NCBI RefSeq assembly: GCF_016863315.1
Contig: NZ_BOOQ01000049.1
Coordinates: forward strand, 47,000-110,999
Length of the DNA: 64,000 nucleotides
Reading direction: 5' to 3'
Source: Planotetraspora silvatica
GTDB taxonomy: Bacteria > Actinomycetota > Actinomycetes > Streptosporangiales > Streptosporangiaceae
In this document: positions 52,152-60,388 of the stretch, one piece after another
How positions within the stretch are numbered: position 1 is the stretch's first letter
Layout of the letters: each line of letters begins with the position of its first letter
The notes under the pieces: model-generated
The model's input: only the letters and a program-made list of their open reading frames with translations
The model's database searches: none
What the model was told of the DNA's origin: nothing
Position numbers and translations under genes: made by a program

Positions 52152-52964
52152 TCAGCGGGAAGCGGGGAAGCGCCGCGCGAACTCGGCGGTGTACGCGGGC
52201 CACGCCACCGGGTCGTGCCCCGGTATCAGCGGATACCCCTTCGCCTCGGCGATCTTCTTCAGTTTCCTGATCTGCTCGACGGTGGCCTCCGGCTCGCAGT
52301 CGATGAACCCGCCCACCGCGAGTTCCCCGTCGATGTTCTCGGTGAGGTCGGCCGCGTCGAAGGCGAAGACGAAGCCGCCGCCGCCCACGGACTCGTCCAG
52401 GTCGACGACGAAGCTCTGGTGTCCGGGGGTGTGGCCCGGTGTCGGCACGGCGGTCACCCCCGGCGCGATCTCCGCCTCCCCGTCGGCGACGCGCCAGTCG
52501 ATGCGCGGGTCGTCGAAGTCGATCCGGAAGATGGCGTGCGCCTCCGCCGCGTCGGACAGGCCGTACCGCAACTCGGTCCGCTGGGCGTGCACGGGCACGC
52601 GGCCGGCGAAGTGCTTGAGCCCTCCCGCGTGGTCGAGGTGCAGATGGCTGACGGCCACCGCGTGGATCTCCTCCATCGGGATGCCCGCCTCGGCGAGCGT
52701 CTCCTCCAGCGGTTCACCCGGGCCGGGGAGCAGGGGGAGGTACTCCGGCCGCTGGTAGAACCGCCGGGCGAGAGCCGTGTCGCGGATCAGCGCGGTGTTG
52801 AACCCGGTGTCGAGCAGCACCCAGCCGCCGTCGACCTGGAGCAGCACCCCGGGCACGGGCTCGCGCAGCCGCGTCCCCGAGGTGTCGCCGTGTACCGAGA
52901 CCGTCTTGGGCAGGTCCTCCCAGCCGAGTGTGAGCAGGACGATCCGCCGGACTCCGCTTCCCAT
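52152..52964 (-). CDS. MBL-fold hydrolase, N-acyl homoserine lactonase-like
   Basis: 270 residues. The metallo-beta-lactamase site is SHLHLDHAGG, with further His in TPGHTPGHQ, Asp in FAFDAADL and His in IPGHDPVAW. The order resembles AiiA/AttM lactonases, but the substrate may be another lactone or ester. It stands alone. Confidence 0.9.
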   Translation of the reverse strand: MGSGVRRIVLLTLGWEDLPKTVSVHGDTSGTRLREPVPGVLLQVDGGWVLLDTGFNTALIRDTALARRFYQRPEYLPLLPGPGEPLEETLAEAGIPMEEIHAVAVSHLHLDHAGGLKHFAGRVPVHAQRTELRYGLSDAAEAHAIFRIDFDDPRIDWRVADGEAEIAPGVTAVPTPGHTPGHQSFVVDLDESVGGGGFVFAFDAADLTENIDGELAVGGFIDCEPEATVEQIRKLKKIAEAKGYPLIPGHDPVAWPAYTAEFARRFPASR

Positions 52965-53150
52965 GGCCTCAGCCCACCCGTCCGGCGGACGGCGCCGCCA
53001 GGTTGGGGGCGGTCGGCGCGACCCGCGCGCTCGTGTGGTGCGGGGTGTTCTGCGGGGCCTGATCCTCGGGCGTCATGTGCGCAGGGTACCCCCGGCTTCC
53101 GTGGAGCCGCGGACCGCGGGCACCTGCCCGGGCAGGGCGCGACCGCCATG

Positions 53151-53165
53151 TACCCCCAGGGGGTA
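53151..53165 (+). promoter_or_regulatory. CsoR-like metal-sensor operator before the DUF4396 gene
   Basis: TACCCCC-A-GGGGGTA is a perfect palindrome 36 bases before the start codon, with TATATTG just after it that may serve as -10. The shape matches copper/nickel-sensing CsoR-family operators. No csoR gene lies in the window. Confidence 0.65.
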
Positions 53166-53201
53166 TATTGAGCACGTCGACGGAGTCAGAGGGAGATCAC
53201 C

Positions 53202-53837
53202 ATGTCCGGATCCGCACCCGAGCCGGCCCCCGCTCACGACCCCGCGCCCGGCGGTTCCCGGACCGTCCACGGCGAGCACCGCCACGTGGGGCACCCGCAC
53301 GGCGAGCACACGGAGCACAGGCAGATCGAGCACGGGCACATCGAGCACGAGAACACGGAACACAGGAACGCCGAGCACAGGCACGCCGAGCACAGGCACG
53401 GGCCGGCCACCTGGCGGACGGCCGCCTCGGCCACCCTCCATTGCCTCACCGGATGCGCCATCGGCGAGGTGCTCGGGATGGTTATCGGCACGGCGCTGTC
53501 CTGGAGCAACGCGGCGACGCTGATCCTTTCGGTCGCCCTGGCGTTCCTCTTCGGCTACGCCCTGACCCTGCGAGGCCTGCTCCGCGCCGACGTGGGCTGG
53601 CGGCAGGCGGTACGGCTGGCGATCGCGGCGGACACGCTCTCCATCCTGATCATGGAGATCGTGGACAACGGCTTCATCGTGGTCGTCCCCGGCGCCATGG
53701 ACGCGGGCCTGGCCACGGGGCTGTTCTGGGGCGCGCTCGCGGCCTCGCTGGCGCTGGCCTTCGTCGTCACCACGCCGGTCAACAAGTGGATCATCGGCAA
53801 GGGCCGGGGCCACGCCGTCGTACACGCCTACCACTGA
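53202..53837 (+). CDS. DUF4396 membrane protein with His-rich N-terminus
   Basis: 211 residues with AGGGAG before the ATG. Residues 20-67 are rich in His and Glu (repeats of the EHRxxEH kind), likely metal-binding and disordered. The rest has four membrane segments; HCLTGCAIGEVLGMVIG and DTLSILIMEIVDNGF are typical of DUF4396. With the CsoR-like palindrome upstream, it is probably a metal-related membrane protein, e.g. an exporter or sequestration factor for copper or nickel. Confidence 0.85.
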   Translation: MSGSAPEPAPAHDPAPGGSRTVHGEHRHVGHPHGEHTEHRQIEHGHIEHENTEHRNAEHRHAEHRHGPATWRTAASATLHCLTGCAIGEVLGMVIGTALSWSNAATLILSVALAFLFGYALTLRGLLRADVGWRQAVRLAIAADTLSILIMEIVDNGFIVVVPGAMDAGLATGLFWGALAASLALAFVVTTPVNKWIIGKGRGHAVVHAYH

Positions 53838-53840
53838 TGT

Positions 53841-54881
53841 TCAAGCTGTGACCGGCAGAGCAGCCAGATCGACGGGGTGGCACAGCGGCTCGCCGTCGAT
53901 GACCCGGAACACCTCGTCCAGGGCTTGCGATCCCAGTCGAGCCAGTTCGTTGCCCAGCGATCCGGCGACGTGGGGCGTCAGGACCACGTTCGGGAGCTCC
54001 CACAGCGGCGAGTCCGGCGGGGTGATCTCGGGCTCCGTCACATCGAGCACAGCGGAGATGCGGCCGCGCCGCAACTCGGCGACGAGGGCGTCGTGGTCGA
54101 CCAGCGACCCCCGCGCGGTGTTGATCAGCGTCGCGCCCGCCCGCATGGCCGCGAGGCGCGACGCGTTCACCATCCCCCGCGTCTCCTCGATCGCGGGCGC
54201 GTGCAGGGACACGACGTCGCAGGACGCGAAGAGGTCGTCGAGGCCGGCCTTCCGCACACCGAGCGCGGCGGCTCCGGCCTCGTCGAGGTAGGGGTCGCTG
54301 ACCAGCACCCCGAGATCGAACGGCCGGAGCAGTTCGGCGACCCTGCGGCCGATCTTCGACGCCCCCACCAGGCCGACGGTCTTGCCGTGGTTGCCGATGT
54401 CGGGATACTCGCCGATGAGGTCGATCGCCTCGCGCCGTGCGCGGTACTCCCGGGCCATGGCGGGGACCGCCTTGTTGGCGAGCAGGATCATCGCCACGGT
54501 GTACTCGGCGACCGGGACCGCGTTCGCGTCAGCCGCCGAGCTCACCAGGACGCCCCGCTCGAAGACCGCGGCACAGATGTGGCTCTTCACCGTGCCCGCC
54601 GCGTGGACGACGGCTTGCAGGCGCGGCGCGTGGTCGAGCACCCTGTCGTCGATCACCGGGCTGCCCCAGCCGGTGAGCAGGACGTGTGCCCGCGCGAGCC
54701 GGTCGCGGGCCTCGGCCGAGTCGAACCCGGTGAGGGGCGGCCCCCAGTCAGGGCCGACCAGAGCGCGGAGCCGCTCCGCGCTCCGGCCCTGGAAGAGCCT
54801 GTCGGGCAGGCCGGGCGGCATCGCCAGCACGACGGCGCCGGGATCCGCGCCACCCGCCGAGCCGCCCAGCGGGGCGCTCAC
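53841..54881 (-). CDS. D-isomer-specific 2-hydroxyacid dehydrogenase
   Basis: 346 residues from a GTG at 54881. NAD-binding VGLVGASKIGRRVAELL, the catalytic Arg in INTARGSLVDHDAL, Glu in DVTEPE and His in LTPHVAGS. Phosphoglycerate/glyoxylate reductase group. Last gene of a three-gene operon (ALDH, ThuA, this) with 4-base overlaps; the pathway is likely oxidation of a sugar or sugar acid. Confidence 0.92.
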   Translation of the reverse strand: MSAPLGGSAGGADPGAVVLAMPPGLPDRLFQGRSAERLRALVGPDWGPPLTGFDSAEARDRLARAHVLLTGWGSPVIDDRVLDHAPRLQAVVHAAGTVKSHICAAVFERGVLVSSAADANAVPVAEYTVAMILLANKAVPAMAREYRARREAIDLIGEYPDIGNHGKTVGLVGASKIGRRVAELLRPFDLGVLVSDPYLDEAGAAALGVRKAGLDDLFASCDVVSLHAPAIEETRGMVNASRLAAMRAGATLINTARGSLVDHDALVAELRRGRISAVLDVTEPEITPPDSPLWELPNVVLTPHVAGSLGNELARLGSQALDEVFRVIDGEPLCHPVDLAALPVTA

Positions 54882-55543
54882 CGTGCCGCCCAGACGAGGC
54901 CGCGCTCGGTGAGCGTCCGGACGACCGGCTGCTCCAGGTCGGCCACCCGGTGACCGATCGCCGAGAAGAAGATCTTTCCGGCGCCCCATCTGCGGGTCCA
55001 CACCACGGGCATGTCGACGGGCCCTCCCCCGTGCTCGCCGTCCTCGGGCGTGAAGGTGGTTCGGGCCAGGACGGTGTTCAGCGAGTCGGTGAGCATCCAG
55101 TACTGCTCGGTCCTCACGGTGAAGTCCGCGAGACCCGCGACGATCGGGTGGCCGGCCTGACCGGGGACGATCGTGACCTCGTAGTCGAGGAAGTCCTCGG
55201 GGTGCCAGAGGAACAGCCCGCCCACCATCCTCAGGTAGTCGTGGCTGTCGCCGAAGGTCCCGACCACGCCTCCGTGCCAGCCGGCGAAGCCGGTGCCGGC
55301 GTGCACGGCCGAGACCAGGCCTCCGCTCTGCTCCCTGGTCAGCTTGCCGATCGACCAGCACTGGACGACCAGGTCCGTCGCGGCCATGAGCTCCGGATCG
55401 GTGTAGACGTCCAGATCCTCGCTGACGGTCACGTCGAACCCGGCCTCGGTGAGCGACGGGATGAACAGCTCCGTGGCCTCGACGGGCACGTGGCCCTCCC
55501 AGCCGCCCCGGACGACCAGGGCCCGGCGGCTCCCGTCGCTCAT
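54878..55543 (-). CDS. ThuA domain protein
   Basis: 221 residues from the ATG at 55543. ThuA fold: LVVRGGWEGHVPVEATELF, TGFAGWHGGVVG, WHPEDFLDYEVTIV, GAGKIFFSAIGH. ThuA proteins have a glutamine-amidotransferase-like fold and act in trehalose or related disaccharide use. It overlaps both neighbours by 4 bases. Confidence 0.9.
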   Translation of the reverse strand: MSDGSRRALVVRGGWEGHVPVEATELFIPSLTEAGFDVTVSEDLDVYTDPELMAATDLVVQCWSIGKLTREQSGGLVSAVHAGTGFAGWHGGVVGTFGDSHDYLRMVGGLFLWHPEDFLDYEVTIVPGQAGHPIVAGLADFTVRTEQYWMLTDSLNTVLARTTFTPEDGEHGGGPVDMPVVWTRRWGAGKIFFSAIGHRVADLEQPVVRTLTERGLVWAAR

Positions 55544-56973
55544 TGCCGGCCCGCCGGGTCGGCGGTCCAGGCGGGAACGTCGAGCGGCGTGCGCTGGACG
55601 CCGATCCACTGGCGCCGGGTGAAGCCCGGCATCTGGTTCTCCGCACCGTGCCGCGCGTGCGCGTCGTTGACGTGCACCTCGCCGGCCTGCAACCGCTCGG
55701 CCACCTGCATGCCTCGCATGAGGTCGGCGGTGAACACCGAGTTCATCAGCATCGGATACCCGTTCGTCAGGGCGACGGCCTCCTCCTCGGTGTCCACGAC
55801 CGTGATCGGGACGACCGGGCCGAAGATCTCCTCGGTGAAGGCCGGCATGTCCGGCGTCACGCCGGTCAGCACGGTCGGCCGGTAGAACAGGCCGTCGTAG
55901 GTGCCGCCGGCGACCAGCTTGGCGCCCATCGCGATGGACGGCTCGACGATCGTCTGGTGCACCCGGTCGCGCTGCGCGGTGCTGATGAGCGGGCCGAGAT
56001 CGGCCTCGCCGGACAGCGGGTCGCCCACGCGCAGGGCCTCGACCCGGCGAGTAACGGCCGCGATGTACTCCTCGGCCACGTCGCGGACCACGATGTGCCT
56101 GCTCGAGCTGATGCAGGTCTGACCCTGGAACTCGAGGGAGGCGACCATCGCGAGCGAGGCGGCCAGGTCCACGTCCGCGTCGGCGAGCACGAGGAAGGCG
56201 TTGTCGCCCCCGAGCTCGAGGCGGATGGGCCGCAGGGTCGCGGCGGCCGACGCGGCGATGTCCAGGCCGACCTTGCGGGAGCCGGTGAAGTCGATCAGGT
56301 CCAGGCCGTCATGGGTGGCCAGCGGCCATCCCGCCCCGGGCCCGTCGCCGGTGACGACGTTGAGCACGCCGGGCGGCAGACCGGCGGCCTCTGCCGCCTC
56401 AGCGAGCACCTGCCCGCCGATGATCGGGGTGAGCTCCGCGGGCTTGAGCACGACCGTGTTGCCGAACGCCAGGCCGGGCGCCACCGCGCGCATGGCGAGG
56501 TTCATCGGGTAGTTCCACGGCGTGATGATCCCGAGCACGCCGAGGGGCACCACCCGCGACAGGGACAGCTTGCCCGCCTTGTAGGGCGGCAGGATCTCCC
56601 CGGCGTTCTCCGTCGCCTGCACCGCCGAGATGCCGAGCTGGCGGATCGTCGTGGAGACCTCGTCCTCACCCTTGGCCCGCACCCCTCCGGTCTCCCGCAT
56701 GCTCAGGGTGACGAGCTCGTCGTAACGGCCCTGAAGGTGCTCGGCCATCCGGCGCAGGTAGCCGGCGCGCTCGGGGGCGGACAGGGCCGCCCATCCCGGC
56801 TGCGCGGCGCGGGCCGCGGCCACCGCCTGGTCGACGTCTGTCGCGTCGCCCAGGGCGTAGCGCCCGATTCGAGCACCGGTCGCCTTCTCCTCCACGTCGG
56901 CGAACCGGCCCGACGTGGAGGGACGCCAGGCGCCGTCGATGTAGAGATGGCCGTCGGCATGACGAGATGGCAT
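55540..56973 (-). CDS. Aldehyde dehydrogenase
   Basis: 477 residues. Catalytic Cys in FQGQTCISSSRH, Glu in LELGGDNAF, Asn in TPWNYPMN and the NAD site around DFTGSRKVG. First gene of the operon with ThuA and hydroxyacid dehydrogenase. An inverted repeat of ACTTAG lies upstream. The exact aldehyde is unknown. Confidence 0.95.
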   Translation of the reverse strand: MPSRHADGHLYIDGAWRPSTSGRFADVEEKATGARIGRYALGDATDVDQAVAAARAAQPGWAALSAPERAGYLRRMAEHLQGRYDELVTLSMRETGGVRAKGEDEVSTTIRQLGISAVQATENAGEILPPYKAGKLSLSRVVPLGVLGIITPWNYPMNLAMRAVAPGLAFGNTVVLKPAELTPIIGGQVLAEAAEAAGLPPGVLNVVTGDGPGAGWPLATHDGLDLIDFTGSRKVGLDIAASAAATLRPIRLELGGDNAFLVLADADVDLAASLAMVASLEFQGQTCISSSRHIVVRDVAEEYIAAVTRRVEALRVGDPLSGEADLGPLISTAQRDRVHQTIVEPSIAMGAKLVAGGTYDGLFYRPTVLTGVTPDMPAFTEEIFGPVVPITVVDTEEEAVALTNGYPMLMNSVFTADLMRGMQVAERLQAGEVHVNDAHARHGAENQMPGFTRRQWIGVQRTPLDVPAWTADPAGRQ

Positions 56974-57020
56974 TCGAACTCCGATGGAATCTTCCGGTGC
57001 GCGGCACCCCGGTCACGGAT

Positions 57021-57045
57021 ACTTAGTCCACGACTTAAGCTAAGT
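57021..57045 (-). promoter_or_regulatory. Possible operator before the ALDH operon
   Basis: ACTTAG and CTAAGT form 6-bp arms 13 bases apart, with CTTAAG inside. Sites rich in CTTAAG/CTTAG are common for ROK and GntR regulators; the ROK gene lies nearby (58000). It overlaps the last codons of the hydrolase gene. Confidence 0.45.
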
Positions 57046-57948
57046 TCCACTGGTTCGAAGGTCAACCGGAGATTTCACCTGATCCGCCCCGGAACCGGAC
57101 GTCCCGGCCGCGTCAAGGAACGTCGCGATGATCCGGGTGAAGCCACCGGGGTCGTCGAGCCATGGAAAGTGACCGGCGCCCGGCAGGACGGCCAGTTCAG
57201 CCCGGTGGAACATCCCGGCGACGACGGCGGCGACGCGGGGAAGCGGGGTGCCGTCCAGTTCGCCCACGAGGACCAGGACCCGCGCGTCCAGCGCGGCCGC
57301 GGCGGCGCACGCGGCACCGGGGTCGAAGGCGCCGGCGGACGCGTACAGCTCCCCCGCCTCCAGGTTGCTCTGTTCGAGGTCGGACGCGGCGTGCGCCTGA
57401 GCGGCCGCGTCCCATCGGCCGTAGAAGAACGGGGCGACGGCGTCCCAGTCGGCGTCGGTGGCCGAGCCGGCCCAGACGGCTTCGTAGGCGTCGTACGCGG
57501 CGCCGTACCAGGGCTCGGCCACGCGCAGGGCGGCCGCCTCCCGCCGGTGCTCTTCGGTGAAGTCCACGCCCAGGGCGCGGGCGCGGGCCGTGACCAGGGT
57601 GAGCGTCCGGACGCGCCGCGGATGCGCGGCCGCGTACAGCAGGGCGAGATCGCCGCCGGCGGAGTGCGCGAGGACGTCGAGGCGATCCAGCCCGAGGTGA
57701 TCGCGCAACGCCTCGACATCGGCGACCTGCCGGTCGCAGCGGTACGTCGCCGGGTCCGCGGGGACGGCGGAGTCGCCGGTGCCGCGCAGGTCGAGCATGA
57801 CCAGCCGGCGGTGCCCCGGCAGCCCGCCGAGATCGCCCAGGTAGGCGGAGGCACGCATCGGCCCACCGGGCAGGCAGACGAGCGGCTCTCCCTCCCCCGT
57901 GACGTGGTAGGCGAGCTCGGTCCCGTCGGGGGCGGTGAAAGTAGGCAT
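57040..57948 (-). CDS. Alpha/beta-fold hydrolase
   Basis: 302 residues from the ATG at 57948 with GAGGA 9 bases upstream. LVCLPGGPMRASAYLGD near the oxyanion hole, the nucleophile elbow LAHSAGGDLAL (Ser in HSAGG), and C-terminal Asp/His in LVGELDG and LPGAGHFPWLD. The motif GGPMRAS resembles proline iminopeptidases. Likely an esterase or peptidase of the cytoplasm. Confidence 0.92.
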   Translation of the reverse strand: MPTFTAPDGTELAYHVTGEGEPLVCLPGGPMRASAYLGDLGGLPGHRRLVMLDLRGTGDSAVPADPATYRCDRQVADVEALRDHLGLDRLDVLAHSAGGDLALLYAAAHPRRVRTLTLVTARARALGVDFTEEHRREAAALRVAEPWYGAAYDAYEAVWAGSATDADWDAVAPFFYGRWDAAAQAHAASDLEQSNLEAGELYASAGAFDPGAACAAAAALDARVLVLVGELDGTPLPRVAAVVAGMFHRAELAVLPGAGHFPWLDDPGGFTRIIATFLDAAGTSGSGADQVKSPVDLRTSGT

Positions 57949-57999
57949 GGCCCTCATCCTCACGACCGCGTGGCGATCATGGCAAGAGGGGCGGGGCCG

Positions 58000-59220
58000 T
58001 CAGGCGGGGAGCGACCCGCCACTCGCCAGCACCTGGACCACCGGCAACGTCGCGGCCCCCAGCGCCACGGCCTCCTGGCCGAGCTGGCCGAGCTCGATGC
58101 GGACCTGGCCGTACATGTAGGACACCGCGTGGCGCCGCACGGTCTCCCGGACGGCGGGCAGGATCGCGGAGCCCATGGTCTCCCCCGCCCACCCGGACAG
58201 GACGACCCGGTCGGGGCTGAGCAGGTTGATCAGGTTCGCGATGCCGATGCCGAGATACTCCGCGGTCTTGCCGAGGACCTGGGACGCGCCGCCGCCGTCC
58301 TCCGCGCGCGCCACGAGCTCCGCGAGGCGCGCCTCGGTGCCCTTCGACTCGAACGGCCGGGCGTCCGGGAGCGCCAGGTAGTCGTCGAGGACCGCCTCCG
58401 CCCCCACGTAGGCCTCCAGGCAGCCGCGAGACCCGCATCTGCACGGCCTGCCGTCCACGTTGATGACGGTGTGGCCCCATTCGCTGGTCGTGCTGGTCAT
58501 GCTGGTCATGTCGCGGAACGACTCCGACGACGTCGCGACGGCGGCCCCCACGCCGACGCCGAGGAGCGCGACGATCGCCCGCCGTGCCCCGCGGCCGGCT
58601 CCGCGCCACATCTCGGCCTGCCCGAGCGTGCGGGCGCAGTTGTCGAGGTAGACCGGCACGGGAAGATCCCTGCGCAACATGTCGGCCAGCGGCACCGCCG
58701 ACCAGCCGAGGGTCGGGGCGTACACCAGCTCCCGCCCGCCGATCTGCTGCACCGCTCCGGGGACGCCGACGCCGACCCCGAGCAGGCTGCCCGTCTCGAC
58801 ACCGACCTGGGAGACGACCTCCTCGACCCCGGCGAGCACGAGGCCGATGACCGACTCGGGCTCCAGCCTGGTGGAGGCCACCGAGTAGGTGGCGGTCGCC
58901 AAGGTCGCGAGCGTGTAGTCGAACAGCCCGATCTGGACGTGGGTCTCACCGATGTCCACCCCGACGACGTGGCCGAACTCGCCGCGTACCTGGATGAGGG
59001 TGCGCGGACGGCCGCCGTCCGAGCCCACCAGCCCGGCCTCGGCGACCACGCCGTCGTTGATCAGGTCGGAGACGACGTTGCTCACCGTCGCCGAGCTCAG
59101 CCCGGACACCTTCGTCAGATCCTGGCGGCTCGTCGGCCCCTGGACGTACAGGCGCGAGAGCACCGCGGACCGGTTGTGGCGACGCAGGTCGCGTGTCGTC
59201 TGCTGCACCGCGCGGGTCAC
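58000..59220 (-). CDS. ROK family transcriptional regulator
   Basis: 406 residues. The N-terminal winged helix (NRSAVLSRLYVQGPTSRQDL, then GLSSATVSNVVSDLI) and the ROK kinase-like domain with the zinc motif CRCGSRGCLEAY. Residues near 245-252 hold an MTSMTSTTS stretch encoded by a short 9-base repeat. It probably senses a sugar and represses a nearby operon such as the hydrolase or ALDH genes. Confidence 0.93.
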   Translation of the reverse strand: MTRAVQQTTRDLRRHNRSAVLSRLYVQGPTSRQDLTKVSGLSSATVSNVVSDLINDGVVAEAGLVGSDGGRPRTLIQVRGEFGHVVGVDIGETHVQIGLFDYTLATLATATYSVASTRLEPESVIGLVLAGVEEVVSQVGVETGSLLGVGVGVPGAVQQIGGRELVYAPTLGWSAVPLADMLRRDLPVPVYLDNCARTLGQAEMWRGAGRGARRAIVALLGVGVGAAVATSSESFRDMTSMTSTTSEWGHTVINVDGRPCRCGSRGCLEAYVGAEAVLDDYLALPDARPFESKGTEARLAELVARAEDGGGASQVLGKTAEYLGIGIANLINLLSPDRVVLSGWAGETMGSAILPAVRETVRRHAVSYMYGQVRIELGQLGQEAVALGAATLPVVQVLASGGSLPA

Positions 59221-59412
59221 ACGGTGAATTCTGCCAGAGCACCCGGCCGTGTCCGAGATCCCCGCCCGGCCCGTGGATCCGGCCCTCCCCCCTGCGCGTC
59301 AACGAGACGTCAGCGTTCGCGCGGATCACGTCGGAATTCCGTAGCGAACGAGCTTCAGACGGAAATCCGGGTCTAGCGTCCTCTTTGTACGAGTTCTCCC
59401 TGGAGGCGACCC

Positions 59413-59673
59413 ATGCTGGAAGATCCTTTATATGTGCCCGTCAACCACGGCACGCTCTCCCTTTCCCTTCGCCTGTTCCGTACGGCATCGGGCAAGAAGA
59501 CCTCAGTGGCCTTCACCTCGCCGCTACGGCTGGCCAAGGTGCTCGGCACTGACCAGGAATGGATCCGCCTCAGCGAACCCGCCCTTCGGTGCATGATCAA
59601 CGATCTCGACGTCATCGGGATCGTCATCGACCCCGCCGGGACCATGTCCCGGCCCGTCGCCCGTACCGCCTGA
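59413..59673 (+). CDS. SAV_915 family small protein
   Basis: 86 residues with GGAGG before the ATG. The LYVPVNHGTLSLSLRLFRTA start, TSVAFTSPLRLAKVLG, and QEWIRLSEPALRCM are typical of the SAV_915 family of filamentous actinobacteria, whose role is unknown. Its stop overlaps the start of a possible 38-residue gene. Confidence 0.85.
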   Translation: MLEDPLYVPVNHGTLSLSLRLFRTASGKKTSVAFTSPLRLAKVLGTDQEWIRLSEPALRCMINDLDVIGIVIDPAGTMSRPVARTA

Positions 59674-59789
59674 TGTGCGTCCTCGAACAGGACCTGGCCG
59701 ACCAGGATGAGGATTCCGCGTCGATCGCGACGCTCCTGACCGCTCGCCTCGGTGAGCCCTCGGTGAGCGAACCCGAGCCGCAGGGCTGA
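59673..59789 (+). CDS. Possible 38-residue acidic protein
   Basis: ATG joined to the SAV_915 stop as TGATG. The acidic sequence starts MCVLEQDLADQDEDSAS and ends EPEPQG. No family is recognised. The coupling suggests it is real, but nothing else supports it; the same frame is open upstream only by chance. Confidence 0.4.
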   Translation: MCVLEQDLADQDEDSASIATLLTARLGEPSVSEPEPQG

Positions 59790-59824
59790 GCCGCGGCGCT
59801 AGCAGTACAGCCCTGCACAGGACA

Positions 59825-60388
59825 TCACCGCCTCTTGGCGGTGATGTCCTTCCATTCTTGCTCCCAACCGGCCACGGCGCGCCGCGCCGTCCACGCCCGC
59901 CGTCCGACGCGCAGGAGCCGACCGGCCGACCATGCGGCACTCGCCGCGGCGAGTCCCCCGAGCACCGATCCAAGGATGATCGTGCCGTTTCCCGGGGGAC
60001 CCCAGTCCAGCCGTTCCCCCGCGTCGGTCCACACGCGGACGGGACTCCTCAGGTCCGGAAGCGGGCCCACATGCGTCCTGCCGGTGTGAACGGCCCCGTC
60101 CCGGCCCGTCCACGACAGTTCCACCTCCGCTCCCGGTGCGGGCAGTGACCGCCCGCCGCCGCCCGGAAGCCCGACCACCCGCACAATGTGGGCGGTGACC
60201 TGCCGGTGGCTCGCGGGATACGCGTCGGCCGCACGCGTCATGACGAAGCAGGCGACGACACCGGTCACACAGCCGACGAGCACGATCACCATGGCCGCCA
60301 CGCTCCACCGGGCGCCCACGTCCGTGACCGCTCCCGGAGATCCGCCGGCGGAGTCGCCGAAGTCAGGCCCAGAGATGCGGGGACTCAT
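59825..60388 (-). CDS. Rv1733c-like membrane protein
   Basis: 187 residues from the ATG at 60388. Two membrane segments, at about 30-52 (VAAMVIVLVGCVTGVVACFV) and 135-155, with an outer loop containing AEVELSWTGRDG and the VWTDAGE motif between them. This matches Rv1733c-type proteins of mycobacteria and Streptomyces, of unknown role. It overlaps the permease gene by 4 bases (ATGA), so it may assist it. Confidence 0.8.
   Translation of the reverse strand: MSPRISGPDFGDSAGGSPGAVTDVGARWSVAAMVIVLVGCVTGVVACFVMTRAADAYPASHRQVTAHIVRVVGLPGGGGRSLPAPGAEVELSWTGRDGAVHTGRTHVGPLPDLRSPVRVWTDAGERLDWGPPGNGTIILGSVLGGLAAASAAWSAGRLLRVGRRAWTARRAVAGWEQEWKDITAKRR

Noticed and set aside
55543..59376. 1277-residue plus-strand open frame
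   Set aside because: It runs antisense across the ALDH, hydrolase and ROK genes and their gaps, which only a by-chance frame in GC-rich DNA would do.
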